Assembly: GCF_041521385.1 (NCBI RefSeq)
Contig: NZ_CP168006.1
Span: 1,441,464-1,505,463, forward strand
DNA from: Alcaligenes faecalis
GTDB taxonomy: Bacteria > Pseudomonadota > Gammaproteobacteria > Burkholderiales > Burkholderiaceae_B
Length of the DNA stretch: 64,000 bases
Direction of reading: 5' to 3'
Under the pieces are notes generated by a model, which did not search any database, was not told where the DNA came from, and saw only the letters and a program-made list of their open reading frames with translations. Numbering within the stretch: position 1 is the first letter of the stretch; each line of letters begins with the position of its first letter. This document shows, one piece after another, positions 50,701-59,353 of this stretch. Position numbers and translations under genes: made by a program.

Positions 50701-53478
50701 TCGCACACCGGCCATGCCCTGAAAGAGTACGAACAAGCCATCCTGGGCAAAGGCTCGGCCCTGTTCCAGGAGCCTGCGGTAGATTACAAGGCTAGCTCGG
50801 GCGGCAGCAACGATGGCCAGATCGCCATCCTGAATGCGCGCGAGCACAATCTGAAAAACATCTCGGTACACATTCCGCACAACACCTTCACGGTGGTGAC
50901 GGGTGTATCCGGTTCGGGTAAATCCACCCTGGCCTTCGACATTCTGTTTAACGAAGGTCAGCGCCGCTACCTGGAGTCCTTAAACGCGTACGCCCGTGCC
51001 ATTGTGCAGCCAGCCGGTCAGCCCGATGTGGACGCGATTTACGGTATTCCACCTACCGTTGCCATTGAGCAGCGCACCAGCCGCGGGGGTCGCAAGTCTA
51101 CCGTGGCCACCATGACGGAAATCCACCATTTCCTGCGCTTGCTCTATGTGAAGCTGGCCACCCAATACTGCCCGGACTGCAAGGTTCCTGTGGCCCCGCA
51201 AACGGCTGAGCAAATTGCCGCACAACTGCTGCGTGATCACAAGGGTGAGCATATTGGTTTGCTGGCTCCGCTGGTCACCGCTCGCAAGGGTTACTACACC
51301 GACCTGGCCAAATGGGCGCAAGGTAAGGGCTATACGCACTTGCGCGTGGATGGCGAATTCATCCCCGTCAACCCTTGGCCCCGTCTGGACCGCTACAGCG
51401 AACACACACTGGAACTGCCGGTAGCCGACCTGATTATTGACCCGCGCCACGAACTGCAACTGCGCCAAGCCATACGCGAGGCGCTGGAACTGGGCCACGG
51501 CTCCTTTAGTGTGCTGGCTCCATTGACGCCATCGGGCTCCCTGTCGCTGGAGCAACGCCGACAAGGTCAGCCGCTGTCCAATGCCAGCCAGCAACATTTC
51601 TCCGTCAAACGGGCCTGCCCCTGCTGCGGCACCAGCTTCCCCGAGCCGGACCCACGCATGTTCTCCTACAACTCCAAGCACGGCTGGTGCAAGGACTGCT
51701 TTGGTACGGGCTTGAAGCTGACCGGCTTCGACCAGGAACAAACGGGCGAGGAAAACAACTGGAACAACGGCTACGACGGCGAAGCCGTGGAATGCCCAAG
51801 CTGTCATGGCCAACGCTTGAACCCGGTCTCTCTGGCGTTTGAATGGCGCGACCAGTCCATTGCCAAGCTGGCCGGTTTACCCGTGGACGAAGCACAGACC
51901 TTTTTTGGCGGCCTGAACATGAGTGGCCGCGAAGCCGATATTGCGCGCGACATTCTGAACGAGATCCGCAGCCGTCTGGACTTCATGCACGAAGTGGGCC
52001 TGGGTTATCTGGCGCTGGACCGTGCTGCCCCCACCTTGTCGGGTGGTGAGGCCCAGCGTATCCGTCTGGCCGCCCAGTTAGGCTCGAACCTGCAGGGCGT
52101 CTGCTACGTGCTGGATGAACCCACCATCGGTCTGCATCCACGCGACAACCAGATTTTGCTGAACGCCATGGCGCGCCTGGAAGGCAATGGCAATACGCTG
52201 GTCGTTGTCGAGCACGATGAAGACACCATACGCCGCGCCCAACACATTATTGATATGGGCCCCGGCGCGGGTAAACGCGGCGGTGAAGTCATCGCCCAGG
52301 GCACGCTGGCAGAAATCGAGGCCAACCCCAATTCGCTGACTGGCCGCTATCTGCGCGAGCCGCTCAAACACCCCATGCAGGCACGCCGCCCCGTCCAGGC
52401 CGATGCACCCATGCTGACGGTCCACGATGCCAGCCTGCATAACCTGAACAAGGTCCAGGCCGGTATTCCACTGGGCAAACTCAGTCTGGTGACGGGCGTG
52501 TCAGGCTCCGGAAAATCCACTTTTGCCCGTGATGTGCTGCTGGATAACTTGCAGCGCGTTGTCGGCAGCAAAGAAAAACCCGTTTGGCAGGGTTGCTCCA
52601 GCATCAGTGGCTGGGAAAGCCTGGACCGCGTGCTGGAAGTGGACCAGACCCCGATTGGCAAAACCCCTCGCTCCTGCCCGGCCACCTATATCGGTTTCTG
52701 GGACGAAGTACGCAAACTGTTCGCCAACACCAACGATGCCCGCCTGCGCGGCTGGAGCGCGTCACGCTTTTCCTTCAATACCGGCGATGGCCGCTGCCCC
52801 TTGTGCGAAGGCCAAGGCATGCGCACCCTGGAAATGAGCTTCCTGCCGGATGTGAAGGTGCCTTGTGACGCCTGCCACGGCCAGCGTTTCAACCCGGAAA
52901 CACTAGCCGTCACCTGGCGCGACGTCTCCGCCGGCCAGCTTTTGCAAATGGATGTAGACGAGGCCGTTGAATACTTTGCCGCACATCCTAAAATATTGCG
53001 CCCGCTGCAATTGATGCAAAGCGTGGGCCTGGGTTATCTGACCTTGGGTCAGCCCTCTCCCACCCTGTCCGGTGGCGAGGCGCAGCGCGTCAAGCTGGTC
53101 AGCGAACTGGTCAAGGCCCGTCTGGACGAAGGCCTGACCCGCACGGGCCGCGCCTACAAGGCTCCACACACCCTATACGTGCTGGACGAGCCTAGCGTGG
53201 GCCTGTCCATGGCGGATGTGGAAAAGCTGATTGTGGTGCTGCACCGACTGGTTGATGCCGGTCATACCGTGCTGGTGATTGAACATAATCTGGATTTGAT
53301 TGCCGAAGCAGACTGGATTGTCGATCTGGGTCCCGAAGGCGGCTCGGGCGGCGGCAGGCTGGTGGTGCAGGGCACCCCGGATCAGGTACAGGCCAACCGT
53401 GCCTCGCATACCGGCATGGCCCTGGCGGAATTTTTAAAGGAACACGGCGCATGTATGGCCGATTTGAAGACAGACTAA
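47776..53478 (+). CDS. Double-length UvrA with four nucleotide-binding domains
   Basis: 1900 residues, twice the usual UvrA length of about 940. Four Walker A motifs (GVSGSGKS) lie near residues 32, 670, 1040 and 1572. Four ABC signatures are present: LSGGEVQRINL, LSGGEAQRLKLA, LSGGEAQRIRLA, LSGGEAQRVKLV. Zinc-finger cysteine pairs recur in both halves (CAQC/CESC, CPTC/CPDC; CPCC/CKDC, CPLC/CDAC). So it is a tandem of two complete UvrA units. In the first, the region corresponding to the UvrB-binding domain carries a Ser/Lys-rich insert. Canonical UvrA dimerises; this chain could be an intramolecular dimer. Not the ssb-linked uvrA; ATG 47776 chosen over a TTG at 47716. Similar long UvrA proteins occur in related bacteria. 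Confidence 0.92.
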   Translation: MSSEIRIFGARQNTLKNLNVRIKTGELLVITGVSGSGKSSLAFDTLYAEGQRRYVETFSPYARQFLDRMDKPQVDRIEGILPAIAIDQVNPVRNSRSTVGTMTELNDYIKLLYARLGELYCRQCAQPVRRDNADSIAQQIRQLAVDHDDPRLVLTFAVKVPANFTQQEIETLLHQQGYTRLHHEETQTVTVSSSTKKGKSSKTASTEQKLLYVIQDRFRASTVEPERFMEAIEAALRHGQGKLTVYASASADGPETAWRFSQGLHCAQCDIEYSTPVASTFSFNSPLGACESCRGFGRVMGIDYGLVVPDPSKSLLEGAIRPWQTASYKECQVEMERYAPAAGVRLGVPWKDLSQEERDWVINGTPDWKGGNQAWKTQWYGAQRFFDWLESRAYKMHVRVLLSKYRSYNTCPACAGSRLKPEASLWRVGDQAAPADSRYPRFMPVHSNWLREQLDAMPGLSVPDLMRLPIEHVRTFFRGLHFGDARDAAIDLLLKETLSRLDYLCDVGLSYLSLDRQSRTLSGGEVQRINLTTALGTSLVNTLFVLDEPSIGLHPRDMHRIIEVMHRLRGNGNTLVVVEHDPQVMVAADRILDMGPGPGERGGQILFDGSPQALRGAETLTGRYLSGELSIESPRPMPVAENTPRLLLEDVSAHNLRHISVSIPLGRLVCVTGVSGSGKSTLIQDVLYPAILKQQGKPTEAPGPYGALLGAEQIAEVVMVDQTPIGKTARSNPASYVGAFDPIRKLFAQAPLSKERSYTPGTFSFNSGDGRCPTCGGTGFEHIEMQFLSDVYLRCPDCDGKRFRPEVLEVRIEHFGRSASIDEVLDMTVHQAMEFFEGLRDVQTGLAPLADVGLDYLKLGQPVPTLSGGEAQRLKLAAYLAQASRTRLSQVKVAKKGNLFLFDEPTTGLHFDDIARLMRAFRKLLAAGHSLLIIEHNLDLIRAADWIIDLGPEGGEHGGQLLGAGTPDDIMALAQSHTGHALKEYEQAILGKGSALFQEPAVDYKASSGGSNDGQIAILNAREHNLKNISVHIPHNTFTVVTGVSGSGKSTLAFDILFNEGQRRYLESLNAYARAIVQPAGQPDVDAIYGIPPTVAIEQRTSRGGRKSTVATMTEIHHFLRLLYVKLATQYCPDCKVPVAPQTAEQIAAQLLRDHKGEHIGLLAPLVTARKGYYTDLAKWAQGKGYTHLRVDGEFIPVNPWPRLDRYSEHTLELPVADLIIDPRHELQLRQAIREALELGHGSFSVLAPLTPSGSLSLEQRRQGQPLSNASQQHFSVKRACPCCGTSFPEPDPRMFSYNSKHGWCKDCFGTGLKLTGFDQEQTGEENNWNNGYDGEAVECPSCHGQRLNPVSLAFEWRDQSIAKLAGLPVDEAQTFFGGLNMSGREADIARDILNEIRSRLDFMHEVGLGYLALDRAAPTLSGGEAQRIRLAAQLGSNLQGVCYVLDEPTIGLHPRDNQILLNAMARLEGNGNTLVVVEHDEDTIRRAQHIIDMGPGAGKRGGEVIAQGTLAEIEANPNSLTGRYLREPLKHPMQARRPVQADAPMLTVHDASLHNLNKVQAGIPLGKLSLVTGVSGSGKSTFARDVLLDNLQRVVGSKEKPVWQGCSSISGWESLDRVLEVDQTPIGKTPRSCPATYIGFWDEVRKLFANTNDARLRGWSASRFSFNTGDGRCPLCEGQGMRTLEMSFLPDVKVPCDACHGQRFNPETLAVTWRDVSAGQLLQMDVDEAVEYFAAHPKILRPLQLMQSVGLGYLTLGQPSPTLSGGEAQRVKLVSELVKARLDEGLTRTGRAYKAPHTLYVLDEPSVGLSMADVEKLIVVLHRLVDAGHTVLVIEHNLDLIAEADWIVDLGPEGGSGGGRLVVQGTPDQVQANRASHTGMALAEFLKEHGACMADLKTD

Positions 53479-54563
53479 AAGGCTATGCGCTGGAAATGCA
53501 GGGCTACCTGGGCCATATCCAGGCTCGTAGCCCGGAAGACTTAAGTACTGCTTTTGAAAAAATCGAACAGGCTCGTCAGGCCGGCCACTGGGTGGCCCTG
53601 GCGCTGGACTACGAACTGGCCGAGCTGTTCGAGCCCTGTCTGCCTGCTCGCGAGGCGGCGCCCCATGCTCCCCTGAACGCGCTGGTGTTTGAACAGGCGC
53701 AGGAAGTGGCTTTATGGGATGGTCAGGCAAAGCCCGAGTTGAAAATCAGCCTGCCAATCAGTCAGCAAAACTACCGGGATGCGCTGGCCCAGGTTCAGCA
53801 AGGTTTGCAAGCCGGGGATTTTTACCAGATCAACTACACCATGCCCCTGAACATTCAATCCGGCATGGCACCACGTGAACTCTATACCGCACTGGCCAGC
53901 CGCCACCCGGTGGCCTACGGTGCCTATCTGGATCTGGGTGATCGGCATATCCTGTCGCTTTCACCCGAGCTGTTTCTGGAAAAACGTGGCAATACCGTGT
54001 GGACCCGCCCCATGAAAGGCACACGCCCGCGCGATACCGACCCTGTTCAAGATCAGAAAAACGCCCAGGAGCTGCAAAACAGCCTGAAAGACCAGGCCGA
54101 GAACCTGATGATTGTGGATTTGTTGCGCAACGATCTGGGCCAGGTAGCCCGCACCGGCACCGTACAAACCACCAGCCTGTTCGATGTAGAGCAATATGCC
54201 TCGGTCTGGACCATGACGTCCAGCATTCAGGCCGACGTAGAGCCGGATTGCAGCCTGGAGACCCTGCTGCGCGCCCTGTTCCCCTGTGGTTCGATTACCG
54301 GCGCCCCCAAGCTGGCTGCCATGCAATGCATACGTCAACTGGAAACGCAGCGACGCGGTATTTACTGCGGCTCGGTCGGCTTCCTGAACCCCAACGGCGA
54401 CCTGTCCCTGAATGTCAGCATCCGCAGTCTGGAACTGAACAATCAAGGCCAGGGGACGTTCGGCGTAGGCGGTGGCATCGTGCTGGATTCGGACCCGGAC
54501 CAGGAATGGCTGGAGTGCTTGTGGAAAGCACGTGTATTGCAGGCCCCTGTAACACTGACTTAA
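53451..54563 (+). CDS. pabB: Aminodeoxychorismate synthase component I (PabB)
   Basis: 370 residues. Chorismate-binding domain with the motifs ELFLEKRGNTVWTRPMKGT, AENLMIVDLLRNDLGQ and FPCGSITGAPKLAAMQ. The N-terminal domain is short compared with E. coli PabB. It converts chorismate and ammonia to aminodeoxychorismate for folate; the glutaminase PabA is not in the window. It overlaps the end of the UvrA gene by 28 bases in another frame, with AAGGA 9 bases before its ATG. Confidence 0.93.
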   Translation: MYGRFEDRLKGYALEMQGYLGHIQARSPEDLSTAFEKIEQARQAGHWVALALDYELAELFEPCLPAREAAPHAPLNALVFEQAQEVALWDGQAKPELKISLPISQQNYRDALAQVQQGLQAGDFYQINYTMPLNIQSGMAPRELYTALASRHPVAYGAYLDLGDRHILSLSPELFLEKRGNTVWTRPMKGTRPRDTDPVQDQKNAQELQNSLKDQAENLMIVDLLRNDLGQVARTGTVQTTSLFDVEQYASVWTMTSSIQADVEPDCSLETLLRALFPCGSITGAPKLAAMQCIRQLETQRRGIYCGSVGFLNPNGDLSLNVSIRSLELNNQGQGTFGVGGGIVLDSDPDQEWLECLWKARVLQAPVTLT

Positions 54564-54573
54564 AGGCAGCATC

Positions 54574-55224
54574 ATGAGCCAAAGCAAACCTGAATTGATA
54601 GAAACCCTGCGGGTAGACGCGGACGGCCAAATCCCCCTGCTGGAACTGCATCTGGAACGCGTAGCACGCAGTTGTGCGGAACTGGGCTACGACTGGGACG
54701 CACAAACCTGGCTGCAGGCGATGCATGTGGCCCTGGGCCAGGCCCCCGTCAACACTGCCTTGCGGCTACGCATTCTGTGGAGCGCAACCGCCAGTGCGAA
54801 GGCCGAGGCTCAGAGGCTGCCTGCGCTGGAAGGCCCCGTGCAACTGTGCCTGTCCAAGACCCCTCTGCCAGCCCAGGACCCGCTGCTTTCGCACAAGACC
54901 ACGCATCGCCCCTGGTATCAGGACGCCGCTGCCCTGCTGGAAAAGCATCCCCAACTCTTTGATGTGATTTTTCTGGATACGCAAAACCGGGTTTGCGAAG
55001 GCAGCCGAAGCAATATCTATATCAAGGATGAACAGGGCCACTGGTGGACGCCACCCGCGCAAGGCTGGCTCTTGCCCGGCGTGCAAAGGCAGGCGCTCCT
55101 GAATAGCGGGCTGGCCCGTGAAACAGACATTTCTCTGGATGACTTGCTCAATGCCAAGGCAATCCGAATCTCGAACGCCTTGCGTGGCTGGCAGGACGCC
55201 TTACTGGTTCAGGATCCGGTTTAA
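54574..55224 (+). CDS. Class IV aminotransferase-fold protein, probable aminodeoxychorismate lyase (PabC-type)
   Basis: 216 residues, shorter than the about 270 of E. coli PabC. PLP lysine in LLSHKTTHRPWY, with the fold IV features DVIFLDTQNRVCEGSRSNIYI and LLPGVQRQALL. Its place 10 bases after pabB argues for the lyase that releases 4-aminobenzoate; the motifs alone do not separate it from D-amino-acid or branched-chain aminotransferases. Its end overlaps the convergent tcdA by 24 bases. Confidence 0.85.
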   Translation: MSQSKPELIETLRVDADGQIPLLELHLERVARSCAELGYDWDAQTWLQAMHVALGQAPVNTALRLRILWSATASAKAEAQRLPALEGPVQLCLSKTPLPAQDPLLSHKTTHRPWYQDAAALLEKHPQLFDVIFLDTQNRVCEGSRSNIYIKDEQGHWWTPPAQGWLLPGVQRQALLNSGLARETDISLDDLLNAKAIRISNALRGWQDALLVQDPV

Positions 55225-56001
55225 GGCGTAATCGGCGGCCTGCATTCCCATACTGGCCGTGACCGTCACCCCGGAACCATAGCCTGCACAGGCCAGGCCT
55301 TGCAGGGCACCATCTTCAGCCTGTGTCCAGTTTTGTGGCAGGCGGGTTTCCTGCTCGAACCACAAGCAATCCACCCCCATGCGGGGCACACGCTTCAAGG
55401 CACGGCCCTGGGCATCGCTGCCACGCGCAAAGCCATGCTGCTTGCGCAGAATCTGACGCAGCTTGTTCAAAAGCGCATCATGACGTGCCACCGACAAATC
55501 ACCCCGGCGTAAAGTCAGCGGGTCGGTTTTGCCACCAGCCCCGCCACAGCTCAACAGGGGCACCTTGCAACGCTTGGCCTGCAAGATCAGGGCGATCTTG
55601 GCGCTGGCCTGGTCGGTGCAATCCAGAAACACGTCAGGGCGCTGCTCCATCAGGCCAGCCGCATTGTCCTCGGTAACAAAGTCCTCGATCAATTGCAGCC
55701 GACAGCTCGGATTAATTTGTGCGATGCGCTGGGCCATGGCTTCAATCTTGGCCATCCCCAAAGTGCTATCCAAAGCAGGCAACTGGCGGTTGATATTGGA
55801 TTCAGCAATATTATCCAGATCGATCAAGGTAATCCGGCCCACGGCAGAACGGGCCAAGGCCTCCACCGCCCAAGTTCCCACGCCCCCGATACCCGCCACC
55901 ATCACATGGGCGGCCGCCAGACGCTCGCGCGCTCCGGCTCCATACAAACGATCCAAACCGCCGAAACGGCGTTCGGCATCCATGTTGTGCTGCTCTGTCA
56001 T
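55201..56001 (-). CDS. tcdA: tRNA threonylcarbamoyladenosine dehydratase TcdA
   Basis: 266 residues. E1/ThiF-like fold: nucleotide loop VAGIGGVGTWAVEALARS (about residues 35-52), ITLIDLDNIAESNINRQ, and the catalytic-type region LDCTDQASAKIALI. C-terminal GSGVTVTASMGMQAADYAL. It cyclises t6A to ct6A at position 37 of ANN-decoding tRNAs using ATP. The last 24 bases overlap the pabC-type gene tail to tail. Confidence 0.93.
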   Translation of the reverse strand: MTEQHNMDAERRFGGLDRLYGAGARERLAAAHVMVAGIGGVGTWAVEALARSAVGRITLIDLDNIAESNINRQLPALDSTLGMAKIEAMAQRIAQINPSCRLQLIEDFVTEDNAAGLMEQRPDVFLDCTDQASAKIALILQAKRCKVPLLSCGGAGGKTDPLTLRRGDLSVARHDALLNKLRQILRKQHGFARGSDAQGRALKRVPRMGVDCLWFEQETRLPQNWTQAEDGALQGLACAGYGSGVTVTASMGMQAADYALNRILNQ

Positions 56002-56253
56002 GCAATCTGTCCATCACCGGCCCATGCGGCCAAACCCGTTAATTCTACGTCTAATTGCGCCTGCCCAGCCCGTGAAATGGGCCTTATGCCCTGGAGGCTT
56101 GACTATGCTCTGCCAAATAGCAACACTCATATAAGCAAATGAGTATTTTTCCTTAGTTATCAGCAGCAAAGCCCGCTACAGTGGACTGTGCTTGCTCTAC
56201 AATTGTCATAGGTTTCAAGCATCTGTGATTTTGGCTTACCACCCCTTCTTGCC

Positions 56254-56925
56254 GTGAACATCGATTCTATTTCCGCCTCACCTTCCGCCGTACCCACACC
56301 GTGCAGCTTTCGTGTCCTGACTGACGAAGAGCGCAACGCCTCTTTGCGTCAATCCCTGGAAGAGGCACAGTGGTGTGAAAAGCAAGACCTGTGGGTCTAT
56401 GGCTACGGCTCCCTGATCTGGCGTCCCGATTTTGAATTTGCCGAGCAGCGCCAAGCCTTGCTGCGCGGTTACCACCGGGCGCTGTGCTTGTGGTCACGTA
56501 TCAACCGTGGCACGCCCGAGCAGCCCGGTCTGGTCTTTGGGCTGGATGTCGGTGGTTCTTGCCGGGGCATGGCTTTCCGCATTCCGGCTGAAAGCGTGCC
56601 CAAGGTCTTCGATGCCCTGTGGCTGCGCGAGATGCCCAGCGGAGCCTATATTCCCCGCTGGTTGCGCTGCCGCACCAGCCAGGGCGATATTCGTGCCCTG
56701 GTCTTTACCATGAACCGCAAGACCGATGCTTACGTACCCCGTATGCCGGACGAACAACTGCGACAAGTGGTGTACTCGGCCCAGGGAACCAACGGCCCTT
56801 GCATCGAATACGTCATGGAAACCGCCTCGGCGCTGCAACGCTCTAAAATTCTGGATAAACGCCTGCAATCAGTGGTTCAATTACTACAGAGCCAGACTGC
56901 ACGGCTTAATCCTCAACAAGCCTAA
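56254..56925 (+). CDS. chaC: ChaC-type gamma-glutamylcyclotransferase
   Basis: 223 residues. The glycine-rich substrate loop VYGYGSLIWRPDF (residues 48-60) and the catalytic glutamate region LWLREMPSGAYIPRWL are those of glutathione-specific gamma-glutamylcyclotransferase, which splits glutathione to 5-oxoproline and Cys-Gly. The start is GTG 56254; no in-frame ATG occurs before the domain. It lies 252 bases downstream of the divergent tcdA start. A gamma-glutamyltransferase (60409-62154) acts on the same pool. Confidence 0.93.
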   Translation: MNIDSISASPSAVPTPCSFRVLTDEERNASLRQSLEEAQWCEKQDLWVYGYGSLIWRPDFEFAEQRQALLRGYHRALCLWSRINRGTPEQPGLVFGLDVGGSCRGMAFRIPAESVPKVFDALWLREMPSGAYIPRWLRCRTSQGDIRALVFTMNRKTDAYVPRMPDEQLRQVVYSAQGTNGPCIEYVMETASALQRSKILDKRLQSVVQLLQSQTARLNPQQA

Positions 56926-56934
56926 GAGCGCCCC

Positions 56935-57567
56935 ATGTCCCTTGCCGATTTGCGTAACGAATACGAACGCTTTTCCCTGAGCGAAAACGAACTCCGTTCC
57001 GATCCCCGCCAGCAATTCCAACACTGGCTGGATCAGGCGATTGAATTGAAAGAAGTCGAACCTACGGCGATGACGCTGGCCACCGTGAGCCCGGAAGGTC
57101 GCCCATCGGCGCGCATTGTCCTGCTCAAGGCGTACGACGAACAAGGACTGGTGTTCTTTACCAACTACCAATCTCGCAAGGGCACGGATCTGGACCACAA
57201 TCCTTGGGCCAGCCTGTCCTTTTTCTGGGCCTCCATGCAGCGCCAGGTGCGCTTTGAAGGCCGCATCAGCCGCATCAGCGCGGCTGAATCCGACGAGTAC
57301 TTTCACAGCCGTCCTCTGGGCTCACGCATTGGTGCCTGGGCCTCGCCGCAAAGCCAACCCATCAGCCGCACAGAGCTGGATACCCGCGCCAAGCAGTACA
57401 CTGAAAGCTTAGGTGAACATCCCGCCCGCCCTGAACACTGGGGTGGCTTCCGACTGACTCCAGACCATGTTGAATTCTGGCAAGGCCGTGCCTCGCGCCT
57501 GCACGACAGGCTGGTGTTCGACCTCAAGTCCCCCTCTGACTGGCAGGTGAGCCGACTGGCTCCTTAA
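56935..57567 (+). CDS. pdxH: Pyridoxamine/pyridoxine 5'-phosphate oxidase
   Basis: 210 residues. FMN enzyme making pyridoxal 5'-phosphate. Family features: PTAMTLATVSPEGRPSARIVLLK, FFTNYQSRKGTDL, and the C-terminal phosphate/FMN region FWQGRASRLHDRLVF with terminal RLAP. It starts 9 bases after chaC, probably co-transcribed. Confidence 0.97.
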   Translation: MSLADLRNEYERFSLSENELRSDPRQQFQHWLDQAIELKEVEPTAMTLATVSPEGRPSARIVLLKAYDEQGLVFFTNYQSRKGTDLDHNPWASLSFFWASMQRQVRFEGRISRISAAESDEYFHSRPLGSRIGAWASPQSQPISRTELDTRAKQYTESLGEHPARPEHWGGFRLTPDHVEFWQGRASRLHDRLVFDLKSPSDWQVSRLAP

Positions 57568-57606
57568 CACGCTCCCTTGGGGACGTATGCCCTCAGACTC
57601 GATGCA

Positions 57607-58119
57607 ATGACTGTTTTTTCTTCTACTTTCGATAGCGACTTCTTTCGTTCGGCACTGGGCCGTTTCGCCACTGGCGTGACGGTTGTGACCGGCGCCAACA
57701 AAGACCACCCCGATCAGGCCATCGGCCTGACCGTCAGCTCCTTTAACTCTGTTTCCCTGGATCCGCCACTGGTGCTATGGTCGCTGGCCAAACGGTCCCA
57801 GTCTCTGCCGCATTTTGTGGACGGCGAAGGCTATGTGATTCACGTTTTAGGAGCCAGCCAGCTATCACTGGCCAAACGCTTTGCCTGGGGCAGCCAGGCC
57901 GAACGTTTTCACGATCACCCCACTAAACGCTCCCCGCACGGCTTACTCATGCTGGACGACGAGCGTTGCAGTGCCTGGTTCGAGTGCAAGCCTTATGCCA
58001 TGCATGAAGCCGGCGACCACCTGATCTTTATCGGTGAAGTCACCCACTGCGAACGCAGCGCCCATCAACCCCTGATCTACCACGCAGGCGACTTTGACCT
58101 GACCCCTTCCCTGGCGTGA
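57607..58119 (+). CDS. Flavin reductase-like (FMN-binding split barrel) protein
   Basis: 170 residues. Flavin_Reduct domain: FFRSALGRFATGVTVVTG at the start, SSFNSVSLDPPLVLWSL and IGEVTHCERSAHQPLIYHAG later. Such proteins reduce free FMN/FAD for a partner oxygenase, or act as NAD(P)H:flavin oxidoreductases. No obvious partner is adjacent; the Rieske gene is 15 kb away. ATG 57607 chosen at the family start. Confidence 0.88.
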   Translation: MTVFSSTFDSDFFRSALGRFATGVTVVTGANKDHPDQAIGLTVSSFNSVSLDPPLVLWSLAKRSQSLPHFVDGEGYVIHVLGASQLSLAKRFAWGSQAERFHDHPTKRSPHGLLMLDDERCSAWFECKPYAMHEAGDHLIFIGEVTHCERSAHQPLIYHAGDFDLTPSLA

Positions 58120-58206
58120 CAGGGTGTTGCAAGGCGCCCCTGACGGCAGTTGCATGGCAGGAGTACACTACGCCTTTTGCGCTTACCCGCCAATAAGGTC
58201 CTGATC

Positions 58207-59322
58207 ATGGCAAACGACGTTGATTGCATAGTGCTGGGAGCAGGGGTAGTAGGGTTAGCCTGCGCCCGACAAATGGCCCAGCAAGGCATGGAAGTTCTGC
58301 TGATCGAGCAAACCGCCAGCATTGGCAATGGCATCAGCTCGCGTAACTCTGAAGTCATACACGCGGGCATCTACTACACCCCCGGCAGCCTGAAGGCCCG
58401 CTTGTGTGTAGAAGGCAAAACCCAACTGTATGACTACTGCCAGGAACATCATATAGACCACGCCCGTTGCGGCAAGCTGATTGTGGCGACCACGCCCGAG
58501 CAGGAGGCCGATCTGCTGAAACTGCAGGCCCAGGCACGTACTTGCGGTGTAAACGATTTGCAGTGGCTGGATGCCGCTCAGGCCCAGGCTCTGGAGCCGG
58601 CCTTACAGTGCAGCGCCGCCCTGCTTTCTCCTTCTACCGGCATTGTGGACACCCATGCCTTGATGCTGGCCTTGCAAGGCGATGCGGAGAACCACGGTGC
58701 CCAACTGGTCTTCAATACGCCCTTTATCAGTGCGCGTGTCCTGCCCGGACAGGGTTTTGAGGTCCACGTCGGTGGCGCAGAGCCTTTCAGCCTGACGAGC
58801 ACCTGCCTGATCAATGCGGCCGGTTTGGGCGCTGTCGCCGCGGCACGCCAGATCGAGGGGCTGGATGCCCGCCATATCCCGAATGCCTATCTATGCAAAG
58901 GCAGCTATTTCTCTTTGACGGGTCGCTCGCCCTTCAAGCACCTGATTTACCCCATGCCCAATAAAGCCGGGCTGGGTGTGCATCTGACGCTGGATCTGGC
59001 CGGTCAGGCCCGCTTTGGCCCGGACACGGAATGGGTGCAGGACGAGAACTACGATATGGACCCGCAGCGGGGCCACTCTTTTTACGCGGCCGTGCGCGAG
59101 TACTGGCCTGCTTTGCCTGATAACAGTCTGAACCCTGCCTATAGCGGTATCCGGCCTAAAATTGTGCCCGCAGGCCATGCGGCAGCCGACTTTGTCTTTT
59201 CAGGTCCCACCGAGCACGGCATACCTGGACTGCTGAATCTGTTCGGCATCGAGTCTCCCGGCCTGACCGCGTGTTTAGCGATTGCACAACACAGCCAAGA
59301 AACCCTGGCCCAGGCCGCTTAA
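58207..59322 (+). CDS. FAD-dependent oxidoreductase, L-2-hydroxyglutarate oxidase-like
   Basis: 371 residues. DAO fold with [19 protein letters not shown] at the N-terminus. The stretch [25 protein letters not shown] is typical of the LhgO/L2HGDH branch. C-terminal YSGIRPKIV and [13 protein letters not shown] also fit. By family it oxidises a short 2-hydroxy acid such as L-2-hydroxyglutarate. That would fit the nearby glutarate-type gene (gcdH), but the link is inference. It is followed by purU after 31 bases. Confidence 0.85.
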   Translation: MANDVDCIVLGAGVVGLACARQMAQQGMEVLLIEQTASIGNGISSRNSEVIHAGIYYTPGSLKARLCVEGKTQLYDYCQEHHIDHARCGKLIVATTPEQEADLLKLQAQARTCGVNDLQWLDAAQAQALEPALQCSAALLSPSTGIVDTHALMLALQGDAENHGAQLVFNTPFISARVLPGQGFEVHVGGAEPFSLTSTCLINAAGLGAVAAARQIEGLDARHIPNAYLCKGSYFSLTGRSPFKHLIYPMPNKAGLGVHLTLDLAGQARFGPDTEWVQDENYDMDPQRGHSFYAAVREYWPALPDNSLNPAYSGIRPKIVPAGHAAADFVFSGPTEHGIPGLLNLFGIESPGLTACLAIAQHSQETLAQAA

Positions 59323-59353
59323 AAATTTTTCTGAAATCTTTACAATACTGTCG

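Noticed and set aside
56002..56253. Promoter of chaC in the tcdA-chaC spacer
   Set aside because: TACAAT and TTGACT elements occur but not at workable spacing to partners.
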